A stretch of DNA of 64,000 nucleotides from Streptomyces sp. NBC_00271 (lineage in GTDB: Bacteria; Actinomycetota; Actinomycetes; Streptomycetales; Streptomycetaceae), in contig NZ_CP108070.1 in the NCBI RefSeq assembly GCF_036178845.1, positions 10,168,001-10,232,000 of the forward strand. The letters run 5' to 3'. Within the stretch, counting starts at the first letter, position 1; every line of letters starts with the position of its first letter. A program made the translations under genes and the position numbers. Shown piece by piece: positions 17,817 to 26,339 of this stretch. The notes beneath the pieces were generated by a model. That model had not been told where the DNA came from, made no database searches, and saw only the letters and a list, made by a program, of their open reading frames with translations.

Positions 17817-18854
17817 TCAGGTGCCGGTTACACGGGCCGGCGCCGTCCGCGATCGCGTCCAGGCCAAGAGCTCGTCCTCGCTCCAGGTGGTGATCACGCG
17901 CTCGGCGGGCACCCCGCACTCCTCGGCCCGCGCGCAGCCGTGGATCTGCCAGTCGAGCTGGCCGGGGGCGTGCGCGTCGGTGTCGATCGAGAAGAGCACG
18001 CCCGCGTCGAGCGCCCGGCGCAGAAGCCGGCGCGGTGGGTCGAGCCGTTCCGGGCGGCAGTTGATCTCCACGGCGGTACCGGACTCCGCACAGGCGGCGA
18101 AGACCGCGTCCGCGTCGAACTCCGACTCGGGCCGCCGACGCTCGGTGAGCAGCCGGCCCGTGCAGTGCCCGAGCACGTCCGCGAGCGGATTGCGTACGGC
18201 GGTGACCATACGGCGGGTCATCGCCCCGGCGTCCATGCGCAGCTTGGAGTGCACCGACACCACCACGACGTCCAGCGACTCCAGCAACTCCGGCTCCTGG
18301 TCGAGCGACCCGTCGTCGAGGATGTCGCACTCGATGCCGGTGAGCAGCCGGAAGGGAGCCCACCGGCGGTTGAGCTCCGCCACCACCGCCACCTGCTCGC
18401 GCAGCCGCTCGGGGGACAGGCCCCGCGCCACGGTCAGCCGCGGCGAGTGGTCCGTGAGCACCGCCCACTCGTGCCCGAGGCGCGCGGCGGTCCGGCCCAT
18501 CGTCTCGATCGGGCTGCCGCCGTCCGACCAGTCGGAGTGCAGATGGCAGTCGCCGCGCAGCAGCGCTCGCAGCCGTTCGCCGCCCTCGGCGAGGGGGCCC
18601 GCGGCCTCCTGTTCCAGCGTCTCGAGATAGCCGGGCAGCCGACCGGCCACCGCCTCACGCACGACCTGCGCCGTCTTCGGCCCGATGCCCTTCAGCGACT
18701 CCAGGGTTCCGGCGGCGACGCGCCTGTCGACCTCCCCGGCGGGCAGCGCGGCCAGCACGGCCTCCGCGGTGCGGAAGGCCCGTACGCGATAGGTGGGGGC
18801 CTGGGTGCGCTCCAGCAGGAACGCGATCCGGTCCAGGGCCTCGACGGGATCCAT
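17817..18854 (-). CDS. PHP domain protein (PolX C-terminal-like)
   Basis: A 345-residue protein with a helix-hairpin-helix region (about 60-85: LESLKGIGPKTAQVV) followed by a PHP phosphoesterase domain: DCHLHSDWSDG, LTDHSPRL, GIECDIL, SVHSKLRM, EINCRP and DTDAHAP supply the metal ligands. It looks like the PolX architecture without the polymerase palm. It may be a DNA-end phosphatase or exonuclease, or a histidinol-phosphatase-like enzyme. ATG 18854 is preferred over the upstream frame start because it has GGAAGG upstream. Confidence 0.9.
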   Translation of the reverse strand: MDPVEALDRIAFLLERTQAPTYRVRAFRTAEAVLAALPAGEVDRRVAAGTLESLKGIGPKTAQVVREAVAGRLPGYLETLEQEAAGPLAEGGERLRALLRGDCHLHSDWSDGGSPIETMGRTAARLGHEWAVLTDHSPRLTVARGLSPERLREQVAVVAELNRRWAPFRLLTGIECDILDDGSLDQEPELLESLDVVVVSVHSKLRMDAGAMTRRMVTAVRNPLADVLGHCTGRLLTERRRPESEFDADAVFAACAESGTAVEINCRPERLDPPRRLLRRALDAGVLFSIDTDAHAPGQLDWQIHGCARAEECGVPAERVITTWSEDELLAWTRSRTAPARVTGT

Positions 18855-18981
18855 CGGCACCACCTTCCGTGAGCTCCTCACCCCTTTCAAGCCCTTCAAG
18901 CCTTGCCCAGCCGCCGTCGGCCCGCACGGCGGGGTGTCACTCACCTCGGCCCGCTCGCGGGAATCGATCTACGCTCTAGGC

Positions 18982-19218
18982 ATGACCGAAATCTCGAGCC
19001 CCCACATCTCCTACCCTCGGGTCATGGTGCTCGGGGTGCAGCCGTGCGACCCGCCGTTTCGCATCATGGAGATCGACGGGGAAATGGTCGGTGAGGCGAA
19101 GTCGATCACCGATGTCCTGACGATCGCCGGCTCCCACGGGATCCACATCCACGATCTCGACGACCCGGACGTGGTGCGCTGGGTGGGCGGCGACAAGTTC
19201 ACCTGGGCGCTGCGCTAG
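18982..19218 (+). CDS. small conserved-looking protein, unknown function
   Basis: A 78-residue protein (MTEISSPHISYPRVMVLGVQ...). Codon choice is strongly GC-ending at third positions, and the sequence reads as a compact soluble domain: a beta-rich start, then ITDVLTIAGSHGIHIHDLDD. No ribosome site precedes ATG 18982, so leaderless translation is possible; ATG 19024 is an alternative. It is divergent from the PHP gene across a 127-bp promoter region. Confidence 0.7.
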   Translation: MTEISSPHISYPRVMVLGVQPCDPPFRIMEIDGEMVGEAKSITDVLTIAGSHGIHIHDLDDPDVVRWVGGDKFTWALR

Positions 19219-19220
19219 GC

Positions 19221-19295
19221 CTGTCCGGCGGATCGGTCGGCGGGAAGCGACGGTGCCTTGTCGGCACCGGCGGATCAGGGCGCGGCGCCGGACAG
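19221..19295 (+). terminator. branched stem-loop, probable terminator
   Basis: Perfect 10-bp arms CTGTCCGGCG (19221-19230) and CGCCGGACAG (19286-19295) enclose the inner hairpin GGTGCC-TTGTC-GGCACC (19252-19268). It begins three bases after the small gene's stop. Confidence 0.55.
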
Positions 19296-19492
19296 CTGGA
19301 TCGCGGGGCGGGGAGCGCGCGGACCTCGGGGTTCGCGCCGGTGTGAGCTGTCGCGGGAGGAGTGACCCCGCACCCCAGGAAAGATCACCAAAGGGTGGGA
19401 ACCCGGCATGAGCCGATTCCCGCGAGGGCACGGTTGATCTTGCCGGGTGATCGCGACCGCCCCGGCGCCCCCTCTTCCCTCCGGGAGTCGTC

Positions 19493-19879
19493 ATGCCCCG
19501 TGGCTTCGCCGTGCCCGCCGCCGCCTTCCTCGCCTCGACCGGTCTGCTGGCCTCGACCGCCCTCCTCGCCGCGGTACCGGCGAGCGCGGCGACGCACGGC
19601 GCGTCGCGGGCCGGAGACGTGTGCTTCTGGACCGCCGCCGGACAGCACGGCTCGTCGTGGTGCTACACCCCACCGGGCTATACGGACGTCCCGGAGTTCC
19701 TGCACGACAAAGCCGCATCCTTCAGGTCCAACGCCGACACCGCCGTGTACGCCATCGACTGGGGCCGCGGCACCTGCTACGCCCGGCTGATCCGGGCGCA
19801 CGACCTGGCCGACAACTGGCCCTGGGGCGCCCGGCTCGACGGCGTCGCCGACACCATGATGGGCTGCGAGGTCGGCTGA
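19493..19879 (+). CDS. secreted Cys-containing protein, possibly I36-related
   Basis: A 128-residue protein with a Sec signal peptide (FLASTGLLASTALLAAVPASA|A). The mature part has four Cys (GDVCFWTA, SSWCYTP, GTCYARL, MGCEVG) and resembles the small secreted proteins called peptidase inhibitor family I36 in Streptomyces. GGGAG sits six bases before ATG. Only three bases separate its stop from the next gene, and the third gene of the operon is a clearer I36 member. Confidence 0.75.
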   Translation: MPRGFAVPAAAFLASTGLLASTALLAAVPASAATHGASRAGDVCFWTAAGQHGSSWCYTPPGYTDVPEFLHDKAASFRSNADTAVYAIDWGRGTCYARLIRAHDLADNWPWGARLDGVADTMMGCEVG

Positions 19880-19882
19880 CCC

Positions 19883-20611
19883 GTGCGACTCCTTCGCGCG
19901 TTCGCCGCCGCCGCGCTCGCGGTGCTGGCGTTGACGGGGTGCTCCACGGCGACGGCGCAGCGGGCCGTGCCCCCGCTGCCCAGGACCGAGCGCGACCGCA
20001 ACGACCTCATCGACACCGCCCAGCAGGTGCTCGTCGACCGCTGTCTGGCCCGGCAGGGACTGACCCTCCCGAACGCCTCGGCCCCGCAGGACCACAGCGC
20101 CTCGGCCCCGCAGGACCGCCGACTGCAAGGCGCCCTCTTCGGCCGCGGCCACCCCGAACTCTCCGTCGCCCTCGCCACCGGCTATACCGTCACCGCCCAC
20201 ACGGACGGCTGCCTCGCCGCCGCCGAGCGCGATCTCTACGGCGATCAGCGGCTCTGGTTCCGTACCCGGGTCGTGGTGAACAACCTGCGGGCCGAGGCCC
20301 AGCAGCGCATGAAGCGCGACCCCGACTACCGCGCCGCGACCGCCCGCTGGACCCGCTGCGTCACCCCGGCGCACGAGGCCCGCCCCGGCCGCCCCGACCC
20401 CGCCGTCTCCGCGCGCTGCGCACACGAGAGCGGCCTCACCCGGCTGCGGGCGCGGCTGGAACCGGCCCTGCTGGCCCGGGTCCGCGCCGAGCGGCACGGA
20501 CAACTGACCACCTACCGGCAGCTGCGCACCCGCGCACTGCGCCGCGCGGCGGATCTGTACGCCGAGCGGACCGTCCAGGTAACCCTGAAGAAAGGCAGTG
20601 ACCCTTCGTGA
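19883..20611 (+). CDS. lipoprotein, unknown function
   Basis: A 242-residue lipoprotein (MRLLRAFAAAALAVLALTGC, lipobox LTGC at residue 20). The rest is helical and rich in Arg and Ala, with paired Cys near 54, 112, 156 and 176. A 24-bp tandem duplication at 20075-20122 encodes ASAPQDHS-ASAPQDRR. The GTG start follows the first I36-like gene by three bases and the stop overlaps the next GTG, so all three are translationally coupled. It may be the membrane-anchored partner of the two secreted proteins (inference from the operon). Confidence 0.8.
   Translation: MRLLRAFAAAALAVLALTGCSTATAQRAVPPLPRTERDRNDLIDTAQQVLVDRCLARQGLTLPNASAPQDHSASAPQDRRLQGALFGRGHPELSVALATGYTVTAHTDGCLAAAERDLYGDQRLWFRTRVVVNNLRAEAQQRMKRDPDYRAATARWTRCVTPAHEARPGRPDPAVSARCAHESGLTRLRARLEPALLARVRAERHGQLTTYRQLRTRALRRAADLYAERTVQVTLKKGSDPS
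20075..20122 (+). repeat. 24-bp tandem duplication within lipoprotein gene
   Basis: Two adjacent 24-bp units encode ASAPQD followed by HS and then RR. The reading frame is kept. Confidence 0.8.
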
Positions 20612-20985
20612 TCACCCAGCGTCTCGCCCTCTCCGCCGCCGCGGCCCTGCTCGCCCTCACCGGCGGCCTCGCCCTGGCCACCCCCTCCGGCGCGGCCGAC
20701 TGCCCCAGCGGCAACTTCTGCGTCTGGGAGAACGCCAACTTCGACGGCCAGCGCGCCAACTGGTCGGGGGATGACGGGTGGTGGGAGAGCTGGATCGCCG
20801 ACACCGACTCCTCCTGGGCCAACCACGCCATCTCGGGTCCCGGCGTCAAGGACCACGTGAAGGTCTACGAGGACGCCTGGCAGGGCGGCGCCATGACCAT
20901 CTGTCTCGGACCGGGGGAGGAGGTCGGCTACAACGCCGTGGCGAACGACCGAGGTGACTCGCACACCTGGTCCATGGGCTGCTGA
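20608..20985 (+). CDS. peptidase inhibitor family I36 / crystallin-like secreted protein
   Basis: A 125-residue secreted protein. Its signal peptide ends near PSGAAD, then comes CPSGNFCVWENANFDGQR, the hallmark of I36-type beta/gamma-crystallin-like proteins (metalloproteinase inhibitor SMI fold), a second motif VKVYEDAWQGGAMTICLGPGEE and a final SMGC. Four Cys probably form two disulfides. GTG overlaps the lipoprotein stop by four bases. Inhibition of an extracellular protease is the family's known activity, though many members are untested. Confidence 0.88.
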   Translation: MITQRLALSAAAALLALTGGLALATPSGAADCPSGNFCVWENANFDGQRANWSGDDGWWESWIADTDSSWANHAISGPGVKDHVKVYEDAWQGGAMTICLGPGEEVGYNAVANDRGDSHTWSMGC

Positions 20986-21039
20986 GAGGCCGACCTCAGT
21001 CGCTCGCCCCCCAGCCGATCGACTTCGGCCGATCAACGC

Positions 21040-21071
21040 CGTCCGCCCGCGGTGGGGGCCGCGGGCGGACG
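21040..21071. terminator. bidirectional terminator hairpin
   Basis: Perfect 13-bp stem: CGTCCGCCCGCGG (21040-21052), a six-base loop, and CCGCGGGCGGACG (21059-21071). It lies between the converging I36 operon and the VanZ gene. Confidence 0.85.
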
Positions 21072-21090
21072 GGTCATGCCGTGCGGCCCC

Positions 21091-21672
21091 TCATGCCTTC
21101 GGGGCCCCGCGCCGGTTGCGCCGGCCCTGCCGACGGCGCTTGGGATGCACCGCCCGGCCGATCCGCCGTCCCAGCAGCAGATAACCCACCAGCGCTCCGG
21201 ACGTGTTGAGGATGACATCGTCGATGTCGAAGGCGCGTCCGGTGATCAGCGTGCCCTGGACCAACTCGACCAGCAGCATCACCACCGCGGTGAGCAGAAG
21301 AACGCGCAGGATTCCCCGGGCTTTCGGAATCAGCACGGGCACCAGCACGCCGAACGGCACACCGAGCACGACGTTCCCGCCGATCTGCTTCACGGCGTCG
21401 CGTAGCGCCGGCTGGTCGAGATAGGCCCGCAGAGAACTGCCGGGGTGCAGATTGGTGTGGATCAGCGCCTTCGACGCCGGTGACGGCTCCAGCGTCAGCC
21501 GGGCCAGCGCGACCGCGAACGCCACCATGGCCACGAAGGCCAGCAGCATCACGAGCAGCCGCACGGGCAGCGGGAGCGACTTGCGCTCCTGCGCGGGTAC
21601 CGATGGCCGTCGACCGGATTTCGCCGTACCGGTGGTGCGCAGGGTGCTCAAGAGTGACGCCGTACGGACCAT
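21091..21672 (-). CDS. VanZ family protein
   Basis: A 193-residue membrane protein with four or five helices. GGNVVLGVPFGVLVPVL and ELVQGTLITGRAFDIDDVILNTSGALVGYLLL are the VanZ core with the conserved acidic DIDDV-N segment. VanZ proteins are linked to teicoplanin tolerance in vancomycin clusters, but stand-alone copies are common in actinobacteria and mostly uncharacterised. No van genes are nearby. A basic tail (HPKRRRQGRRNRRG) should face the cytoplasm. Confidence 0.9.
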   Translation of the reverse strand: MVRTASLLSTLRTTGTAKSGRRPSVPAQERKSLPLPVRLLVMLLAFVAMVAFAVALARLTLEPSPASKALIHTNLHPGSSLRAYLDQPALRDAVKQIGGNVVLGVPFGVLVPVLIPKARGILRVLLLTAVVMLLVELVQGTLITGRAFDIDDVILNTSGALVGYLLLGRRIGRAVHPKRRRQGRRNRRGAPKA

Positions 21673-21828
21673 TCGATTCTCCCGGTTTCAACTGTTCTCC
21701 AGGTAGGGCGGTTACCCGCAGAGCGTCCTTCGATGCCGAGCCCCGCGCGACGGAAGGAGGGGGTGGAGGCGGGGCCCGGTGGGGCGACGGCCTCGCCCCA
21801 CCGGACCTTCGCCGGAGTGCGGCCCGGC

Positions 21829-22491
21829 TCAGGCGCCGTAGCTCACGCTCACCTCCTTGAAGCCGAGGGAGCGCAGCAGGCCGTCGAGCATGCCGGTGGT
21901 GTTCTCCTCGGCCCGTTTGGTGAGCTCGCTGTCCTTCGCCGCGTCGCCGATGTGCTTGACCGCGAGCTTCTGCACGGCCTGTTCGCTGTCCGGGTTGTCG
22001 GAGAAGAAGTCGCCGAGCCGGTCGAGCAGCCCACGCTGTTTGGAGACGGCGTACGAACGGTTGGGGTCGAGCGCGGGCTTGCCGAGGAACGCGTGCGGCA
22101 GCCGCAGGGTGGCCGTGGTGCGGTCGGCGTCGACCGTCACGTCCTTCTTGGCGAGCGCACCGAGGTCGACATACGCCTCGACCGTGCCGGCCCCCACGTA
22201 CAGCGTGCGGGTGCCGCGGATCGCGTCGGGCAGATACTTGGCATCCTTCTCCAGGTCCACCACCACCTGGAAGTTGCCCGAGGCGGCGTCGTAACGGCTC
22301 ATGTCCTGGATCGACTTGAGGAGGGCTGGTCCGGAGCGGTCGTGCGTCTGGGTGCCGAACAGGTCGCGCAGCCCAGGCAGAACGGCCAGGCGCAGCCCGG
22401 CGAACAGCACCACGAGCACCAGCACGACGGCAGTGATCGCCTTGGCCCACGCGGGCATGCGCTTGGGCAGGCGCTTGATGGACGTTGTCAT
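21829..22491 (-). CDS. DUF4230 domain-containing membrane-anchored protein
   Basis: A 220-residue protein with one N-terminal helix (AITAVVLVLVVLFAGLRLAVL) and a soluble outer domain (TLYVGAGTVEAYVDLGALAKKDVTVDADRTTATLRLPHAFL) typical of DUF4230, a family of unknown function. ATG 22491 has GGAAGGGGG upstream and is preferred over GTG/ATG at 22515. About 150 bases separate it from the VanZ gene on the same strand. Confidence 0.85.
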   Translation of the reverse strand: MTTSIKRLPKRMPAWAKAITAVVLVLVVLFAGLRLAVLPGLRDLFGTQTHDRSGPALLKSIQDMSRYDAASGNFQVVVDLEKDAKYLPDAIRGTRTLYVGAGTVEAYVDLGALAKKDVTVDADRTTATLRLPHAFLGKPALDPNRSYAVSKQRGLLDRLGDFFSDNPDSEQAVQKLAVKHIGDAAKDSELTKRAEENTTGMLDGLLRSLGFKEVSVSYGA

Positions 22492-22676
22492 TCGACGGTC
22501 CCCCTTCCTGCTCACCGGATGCCCCCCAAATCACCTACTAGGCCGCCCTGTTGGCGGATTGACGTCGCTGACGGGGAGCGCGGGCGGGAGCGCGTCCACG
22601 GTGGCGGCACCGGCCACCGCACTTCGCCGTACGCCGAATGAGCGCCGCGTCCGCCCGCCGTACCGCATCCGCCGCA

Positions 22677-24560
22677 CTACACGCGGTGGTCCCCCGACGG
22701 GCGGGACCACCAGACCCCTTCTCCGTGGGTGAGGCCCGGCAGCCGCAGCTCGACCTCCCGCACATGCCGGGCCGGCAGCTCGCCGGTGACGAGCCAGGAG
22801 GTCCGGCCGCCGGTCGTCTCCCCGAACTGCGCGCCGTGCGCGGCGAGCCGAGCGGTGACCGGGGCCAGCGCATCGAGCGGGAGTTCCACCTCGAAGGCGT
22901 GGTACGGCTCGTACACCCGCGTCCCCGCCCGCTCCAGCGCGCGTCGCAGCACGACCGGGGTGAGGCCGCGGAAGTCGGCGGCCGTGCTGAGCGGCGCGAC
23001 GAATCCGGAACGGACGAGCGTCACCCGGTAGTCCGTGACCGGCCGCCCGTGCCGACCGGAGAGCAGGGTCGCGTGGACCGTGTCCTCGATGGCCTGGTGG
23101 AAGGCCCGGGGCAGGGCACCGAGCTCGGTCTCGTACGTGAAGACGCCTCCGGAGCCGTGCGGACCGGGCTCGATCCGCAGCCCGACCGTGGCCCAGAACC
23201 CGACGTGCCCGTGCCGCTGGATCTCCTCGCAGGCCTCGCCGGTGCCGTCCGGCCGTTCCAGGAACCGCACCCGGCTCGGCTCGAACTCCGCCTCGATGCC
23301 GAAGTCCTGGGCTAGCGTGGCCGCCAGGACCTCCTTCTGGACCTCGCCGTAGAGGAGCAGCGCGGTGCTGCCGGACGCGGCGGGCCGGGCGTGCATCAGC
23401 GGGTCCTGGTCGGCCAGCGCGAGGAGGGCCGAGCGCAGCGGGGCCGCCTGGTCGGGGTGCCGGGCCCGGACGAGGGTCTCCAGGGTCGGCGCCGCGAACT
23501 GCGGCGCGCGGTCGGTGACCTCGCCGAGCCGATCGCCGACGCGGATGCCGGCGACGCCCCGGAGCGCGGCGATGTTGCCCGCGGTCAAGGTGGCGGCCCC
23601 CGGCCGCCCCACGACCTCCAGTTCCCGGGCCCGGCCGGGGACCCGAGTGGCGCGCCCGTCGGCCTCGCGCCGGGTGAACGCGAGCCGCTGTCGACGCGTC
23701 ACTTCACCGCCGTACAGCCGCAGATACGCCGTGCGCTCGCCGCCGGGTCCGGGGCGCACGGCGAAGACCGTGCCCCGTGGCTCGGCGGAGTCGGGGGCCG
23801 TCGGGCGCGGGACGAGCAGGCTCAGCCCCTCGACCAGCTCGGTGACCCCTTGCCCGCCCAGGGCGGACCCGAAGAAGACCGGGTGGAGGGAGCCGTCGGC
23901 GGTGCGCGCGACGAGCGCGGCCGCCAGGTCGTCCGGGGTCGGCGGAGGGCCGTCCACGACCGCGGCGAGGACGTCCGTGTCCACCTCCGCGAGTGTGCCG
24001 GCCGCCGTCTCGTCCAGCGGACGCCGGACGATCCGGGCACGCGCGGTGCCGAGGCCGCGCACACCGACGAGCGGGACGACGTACGGCGTGAGGCGGCGCC
24101 GGATGTCGTCGAGGAGTCCCGCCTCCCGCGCACCCGCCCGGTCGATCTTGTTGACGAAGATCAGGGTGGGCAGCCCGAGCCGTCGCAGGGTCTTCATCAA
24201 GACGCGCGTCTGTGCCTGCACGCCCTCCACGGCGGACAGAAGCAGCACGGCGCCGTCGAGGACCTCCAGAGCGCGCTCGACCTCGGCGATGAAGTCGGCG
24301 TGCCCGGGGGTGTCGATGAGGTTGATCTGGACGTCGCCGACGGTGAAGGCGGCGACGGCCGAGCGGATGGTGAAGGCGGCGACGGCCGAGCGGATGGTGA
24401 TCCCGCGCCGGCGCTCGATCTCCCCGTCGTCCGTGCGGGTGTCACCGGCGTCGACGCTGCCGAGCCGGTCGATGGCGCCGGCGTCGAAGAGCAGCCGCTC
24501 GGTGAGGCTGGTCTTACCCGCGTCGACGTGGGCCAGAATGCCGATGTTCAGAGTGTCCAT
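22677..24560 (-). CDS. Tet(M)/Otr(A)-like ribosomal protection GTPase
   Basis: A 627-residue translational GTPase. The P-loop is AHVDAGKTS, switch I ends ERRRGITI, then DTPGHADF and NKID, and EF-G-like domains follow. The spacing and EF-G-like C-terminus match tetracycline-resistance ribosomal protection proteins such as Tet(M) and Otr(A), which dislodge the drug from the 30S A site. Streptomyces also carry unlinked housekeeping-like paralogues, so actual resistance is not certain. Directly after RGIT the segment IRSAVAAFT is present twice because of a perfect 27-bp duplication, which lengthens the strand linking switch I to DTPGH. Confidence 0.9.
   Translation of the reverse strand: MDTLNIGILAHVDAGKTSLTERLLFDAGAIDRLGSVDAGDTRTDDGEIERRRGITIRSAVAAFTIRSAVAAFTVGDVQINLIDTPGHADFIAEVERALEVLDGAVLLLSAVEGVQAQTRVLMKTLRRLGLPTLIFVNKIDRAGAREAGLLDDIRRRLTPYVVPLVGVRGLGTARARIVRRPLDETAAGTLAEVDTDVLAAVVDGPPPTPDDLAAALVARTADGSLHPVFFGSALGGQGVTELVEGLSLLVPRPTAPDSAEPRGTVFAVRPGPGGERTAYLRLYGGEVTRRQRLAFTRREADGRATRVPGRARELEVVGRPGAATLTAGNIAALRGVAGIRVGDRLGEVTDRAPQFAAPTLETLVRARHPDQAAPLRSALLALADQDPLMHARPAASGSTALLLYGEVQKEVLAATLAQDFGIEAEFEPSRVRFLERPDGTGEACEEIQRHGHVGFWATVGLRIEPGPHGSGGVFTYETELGALPRAFHQAIEDTVHATLLSGRHGRPVTDYRVTLVRSGFVAPLSTAADFRGLTPVVLRRALERAGTRVYEPYHAFEVELPLDALAPVTARLAAHGAQFGETTGGRTSWLVTGELPARHVREVELRLPGLTHGEGVWWSRPSGDHRV
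24342..24395 (-). repeat. in-frame 27-bp tandem duplication
   Basis: Bases 24342-24368 and 24369-24395 are identical. They duplicate residues IRSAVAAFT in the G domain of the ribosomal-protection GTPase. Confidence 0.95.
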
Positions 24561-24627
24561 GCGTGGTCGAGTCCTCGGGAACAGTCGTCCGGTGGGGGCG
24601 CTGAGAAGTTCCGAGGAATCGGCGCAT
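24514..24627 (-). CDS. possible leader peptide of the ribosomal-protection gene
   Basis: A 37-codon frame (MRRFLGTSQ...) with a strong ribosome site GGAGAAGGAC directly before its ATG, better than that of the main gene. It overlaps the main ATG (24560) by 47 bases in another frame, so ribosomes on it would cover or open the main start. Leader peptides are known for tet(M)-type and erm genes. No family similarity is recognised, so this stays speculative. Confidence 0.3.
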   Translation of the reverse strand: MRRFLGTSQRPHRTTVPEDSTTHGHSEHRHSGPRRRG

Positions 24628-24807
24628 GTCCTTCTCCCATGGGTGAGGGGCGCTGGCGGGTCCATCCTGGCGTATGCCCCGTGACCGTGCGCAACCGAAT
24701 TTCCCCCGGTGGGAGTACCCGGGCGAGGGCCAGTAGCATGAGGCACGCATCCCGGGTCGATCATGCCAACCGGCGGCGCACCCGGATCGATCTTGCGAGG
24801 AGCGGTC

Positions 24808-25761
24808 GTGCGTGACATCGCCGTGTTCAGCGGTAGTGCCCATCCCGAGCTGGCGGCAGAGGTCTGCGCCCATCTCGGCGTGCCCCTCAGCCCGACCCGG
24901 GTCAGCCGGTTCGCCAACGACTGCCTGGAGGTCCAGCTCCAGGCCAACTGTCGCGAGCGCGATGTGTTCCTCGTGCAGCCGCTCGTCACCCCGGTGCAGG
25001 AGCACCTCGTCGAACTGCTGATGATGTGCGACGCGGCGCGCGGTGCCTCCGCCGGGCGGATCACCGTGGTCATGCCCCACTATTCGTATGCCCGTTCGGA
25101 CAAGAAGGACATGCCCCGGATCTCCATGGGCGGGCGGCTGGTCGCCGACCTGCTGGTGGCGGCCGGGGCCAGTCGCGTCCTCGCGATGACGCTGCACTCC
25201 CCGCAGGTCCACGGGTTCTTCTCGGTGCCGGTCGACCATCTGCACGCCCTTCGAGAACTCGCCGCGCACTTCCGCGGTCACGATCTGTCGCGTACGACGG
25301 TCGTGTCGCCGGACCTGGGCAACGCCAAGGAGGCCGCGGCCTTCGCCCGGCTGATCGGCGCCCAGGTGGCAGCCGGTGCCAAGCAGCGGTTCGCCGACGA
25401 CCGGGTGAGCATCAGCTCCGTCATCGGTGAGATCACCGGGCGCGATGTCATCGTCCTCGACGACGAGATCGCCAAGGGCAGTACGGTCCTCGAACTCCTG
25501 GAGCGGCTGCGGGAGTTGGGGCCGCGGTCCATCCGGGTCGCCTGCACCCACGGGCTGTTCGCGGCGGGCGCGCTCAAGCGGCTGAGCGAGCAGGAGGACA
25601 TCCTGGAGATCGTGTGCACCAACACCGTGCCGGTGCCGGTCGAGGAACACACCGAGAAGCTGCGGATCCTGTCCATCGCCCCGGCGCTCGCCGAGGCCGT
25701 GCGCCGCATTCACAACGGTGAGTCAGTCAGCGCCCTGTTCGACGCGCCCCCGAGCGAATGA
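24808..25761 (+). CDS. prs: ribose-phosphate pyrophosphokinase (PRPP synthetase)
   Basis: A 317-residue PRPP synthetase-like enzyme. The flexible-loop region reads YSYARSDKKDMPRIS, the metal/ribose loop MTLHSPQVHGFF and the PRPP loop VIVLDDEIAKGSTV. Both halves of the type I phosphoribosyltransferase fold are present. The PRPP loop differs from the housekeeping DDMIDTAGT type, so this may be a second, divergent copy feeding a particular nucleotide pathway (inference). GTG 24808 has GAGGAG six bases upstream. Divergent from the ribosomal-protection gene. Confidence 0.9.
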   Translation: MRDIAVFSGSAHPELAAEVCAHLGVPLSPTRVSRFANDCLEVQLQANCRERDVFLVQPLVTPVQEHLVELLMMCDAARGASAGRITVVMPHYSYARSDKKDMPRISMGGRLVADLLVAAGASRVLAMTLHSPQVHGFFSVPVDHLHALRELAAHFRGHDLSRTTVVSPDLGNAKEAAAFARLIGAQVAAGAKQRFADDRVSISSVIGEITGRDVIVLDDEIAKGSTVLELLERLRELGPRSIRVACTHGLFAAGALKRLSEQEDILEIVCTNTVPVPVEEHTEKLRILSIAPALAEAVRRIHNGESVSALFDAPPSE

Positions 25762-25767
25762 ACAGGA

Positions 25768-25800
25768 AGAGCGCCCCTTCCTGACCTCGTTCAGCGCTCT
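25768..25800 (+). terminator. terminator-like hairpin after prs
   Basis: Arms AGAGCGC (25768-25774) and GCGCTCT (25794-25800) start six bases after the prs stop codon. Confidence 0.5.
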
Positions 25801-25937
25801 GCACCTCACTCGGCCCCCCGCCAGGAAGCGGCGCAGCAACACTCGGCGTCACCCAGGTGATCAGGAGGGCTCGCAGCGGCGAAGGCGAAGCTCGAGCGGA
25901 CCGAGACCCAGGCCGGCCAGGCTCCTAGCCTCTCGCT

Positions 25938-26264
25938 GTGACCGACTCCTTGGAGATCATCCTCAGAAAGGGACCGGCGAGCCCCGACGTCCTGATCGAG
26001 CTCTCCAACCTCCATTACATCTCCGTCTCGAAGCCCCCTGAGATCTCCGGCTGCTTCATCGACGCAATCTCCCTGATCCATCTCCAGAAGACCCCGCGCC
26101 CTTGGCCCGGAGACGCTGCCGGCCGTGTCCGACGATGCGACGGGCTGCCGGAACTCGCGTGGCTGCGGGTCCTTGGCCCGACTGAGGCGGACGTCATGGC
26201 GTCGATCGTGACCGTCTGCACGGCAGTGAGCGACGACAAAGCCTCGACGGACACGACCAGATGA
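25938..26264 (+). CDS. hypothetical protein
   Basis: A 108-residue frame from GTG 25938 (MTDSLEIILRKGPASPDVLIELSN). The first 95 residues read as a compact soluble domain with plausible hydrophobic periodicity (LAWLRVLGPTEADVMASIVTVC); the tail is low complexity. TAGCCT about 12 bases upstream and no ribosome site suggest leaderless translation. I recognise no family. It sits at the edge of a stretch of gene remnants. Confidence 0.5.
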   Translation: MTDSLEIILRKGPASPDVLIELSNLHYISVSKPPEISGCFIDAISLIHLQKTPRPWPGDAAGRVRRCDGLPELAWLRVLGPTEADVMASIVTVCTAVSDDKASTDTTR

Positions 26265-26339
26265 CAGGCTTCACCACGACGCCCTCGACGCCGCCCAGGG
26301 CGCCCATCCGGTCCAGGGCCGTCTCGACGTTCTGGGCGG

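Noticed and set aside
17505..18872. Long plus-strand open frame across the RNA and PHP gene
   Set aside because: It mirrors the minus-strand PHP gene and has no ribosome site or family features; high GC produces such shadows.
21091..21672. Vancomycin resistance cluster suggested by VanZ
   Set aside because: No vanHAX or sensor-kinase genes nearby; VanZ alone is common.
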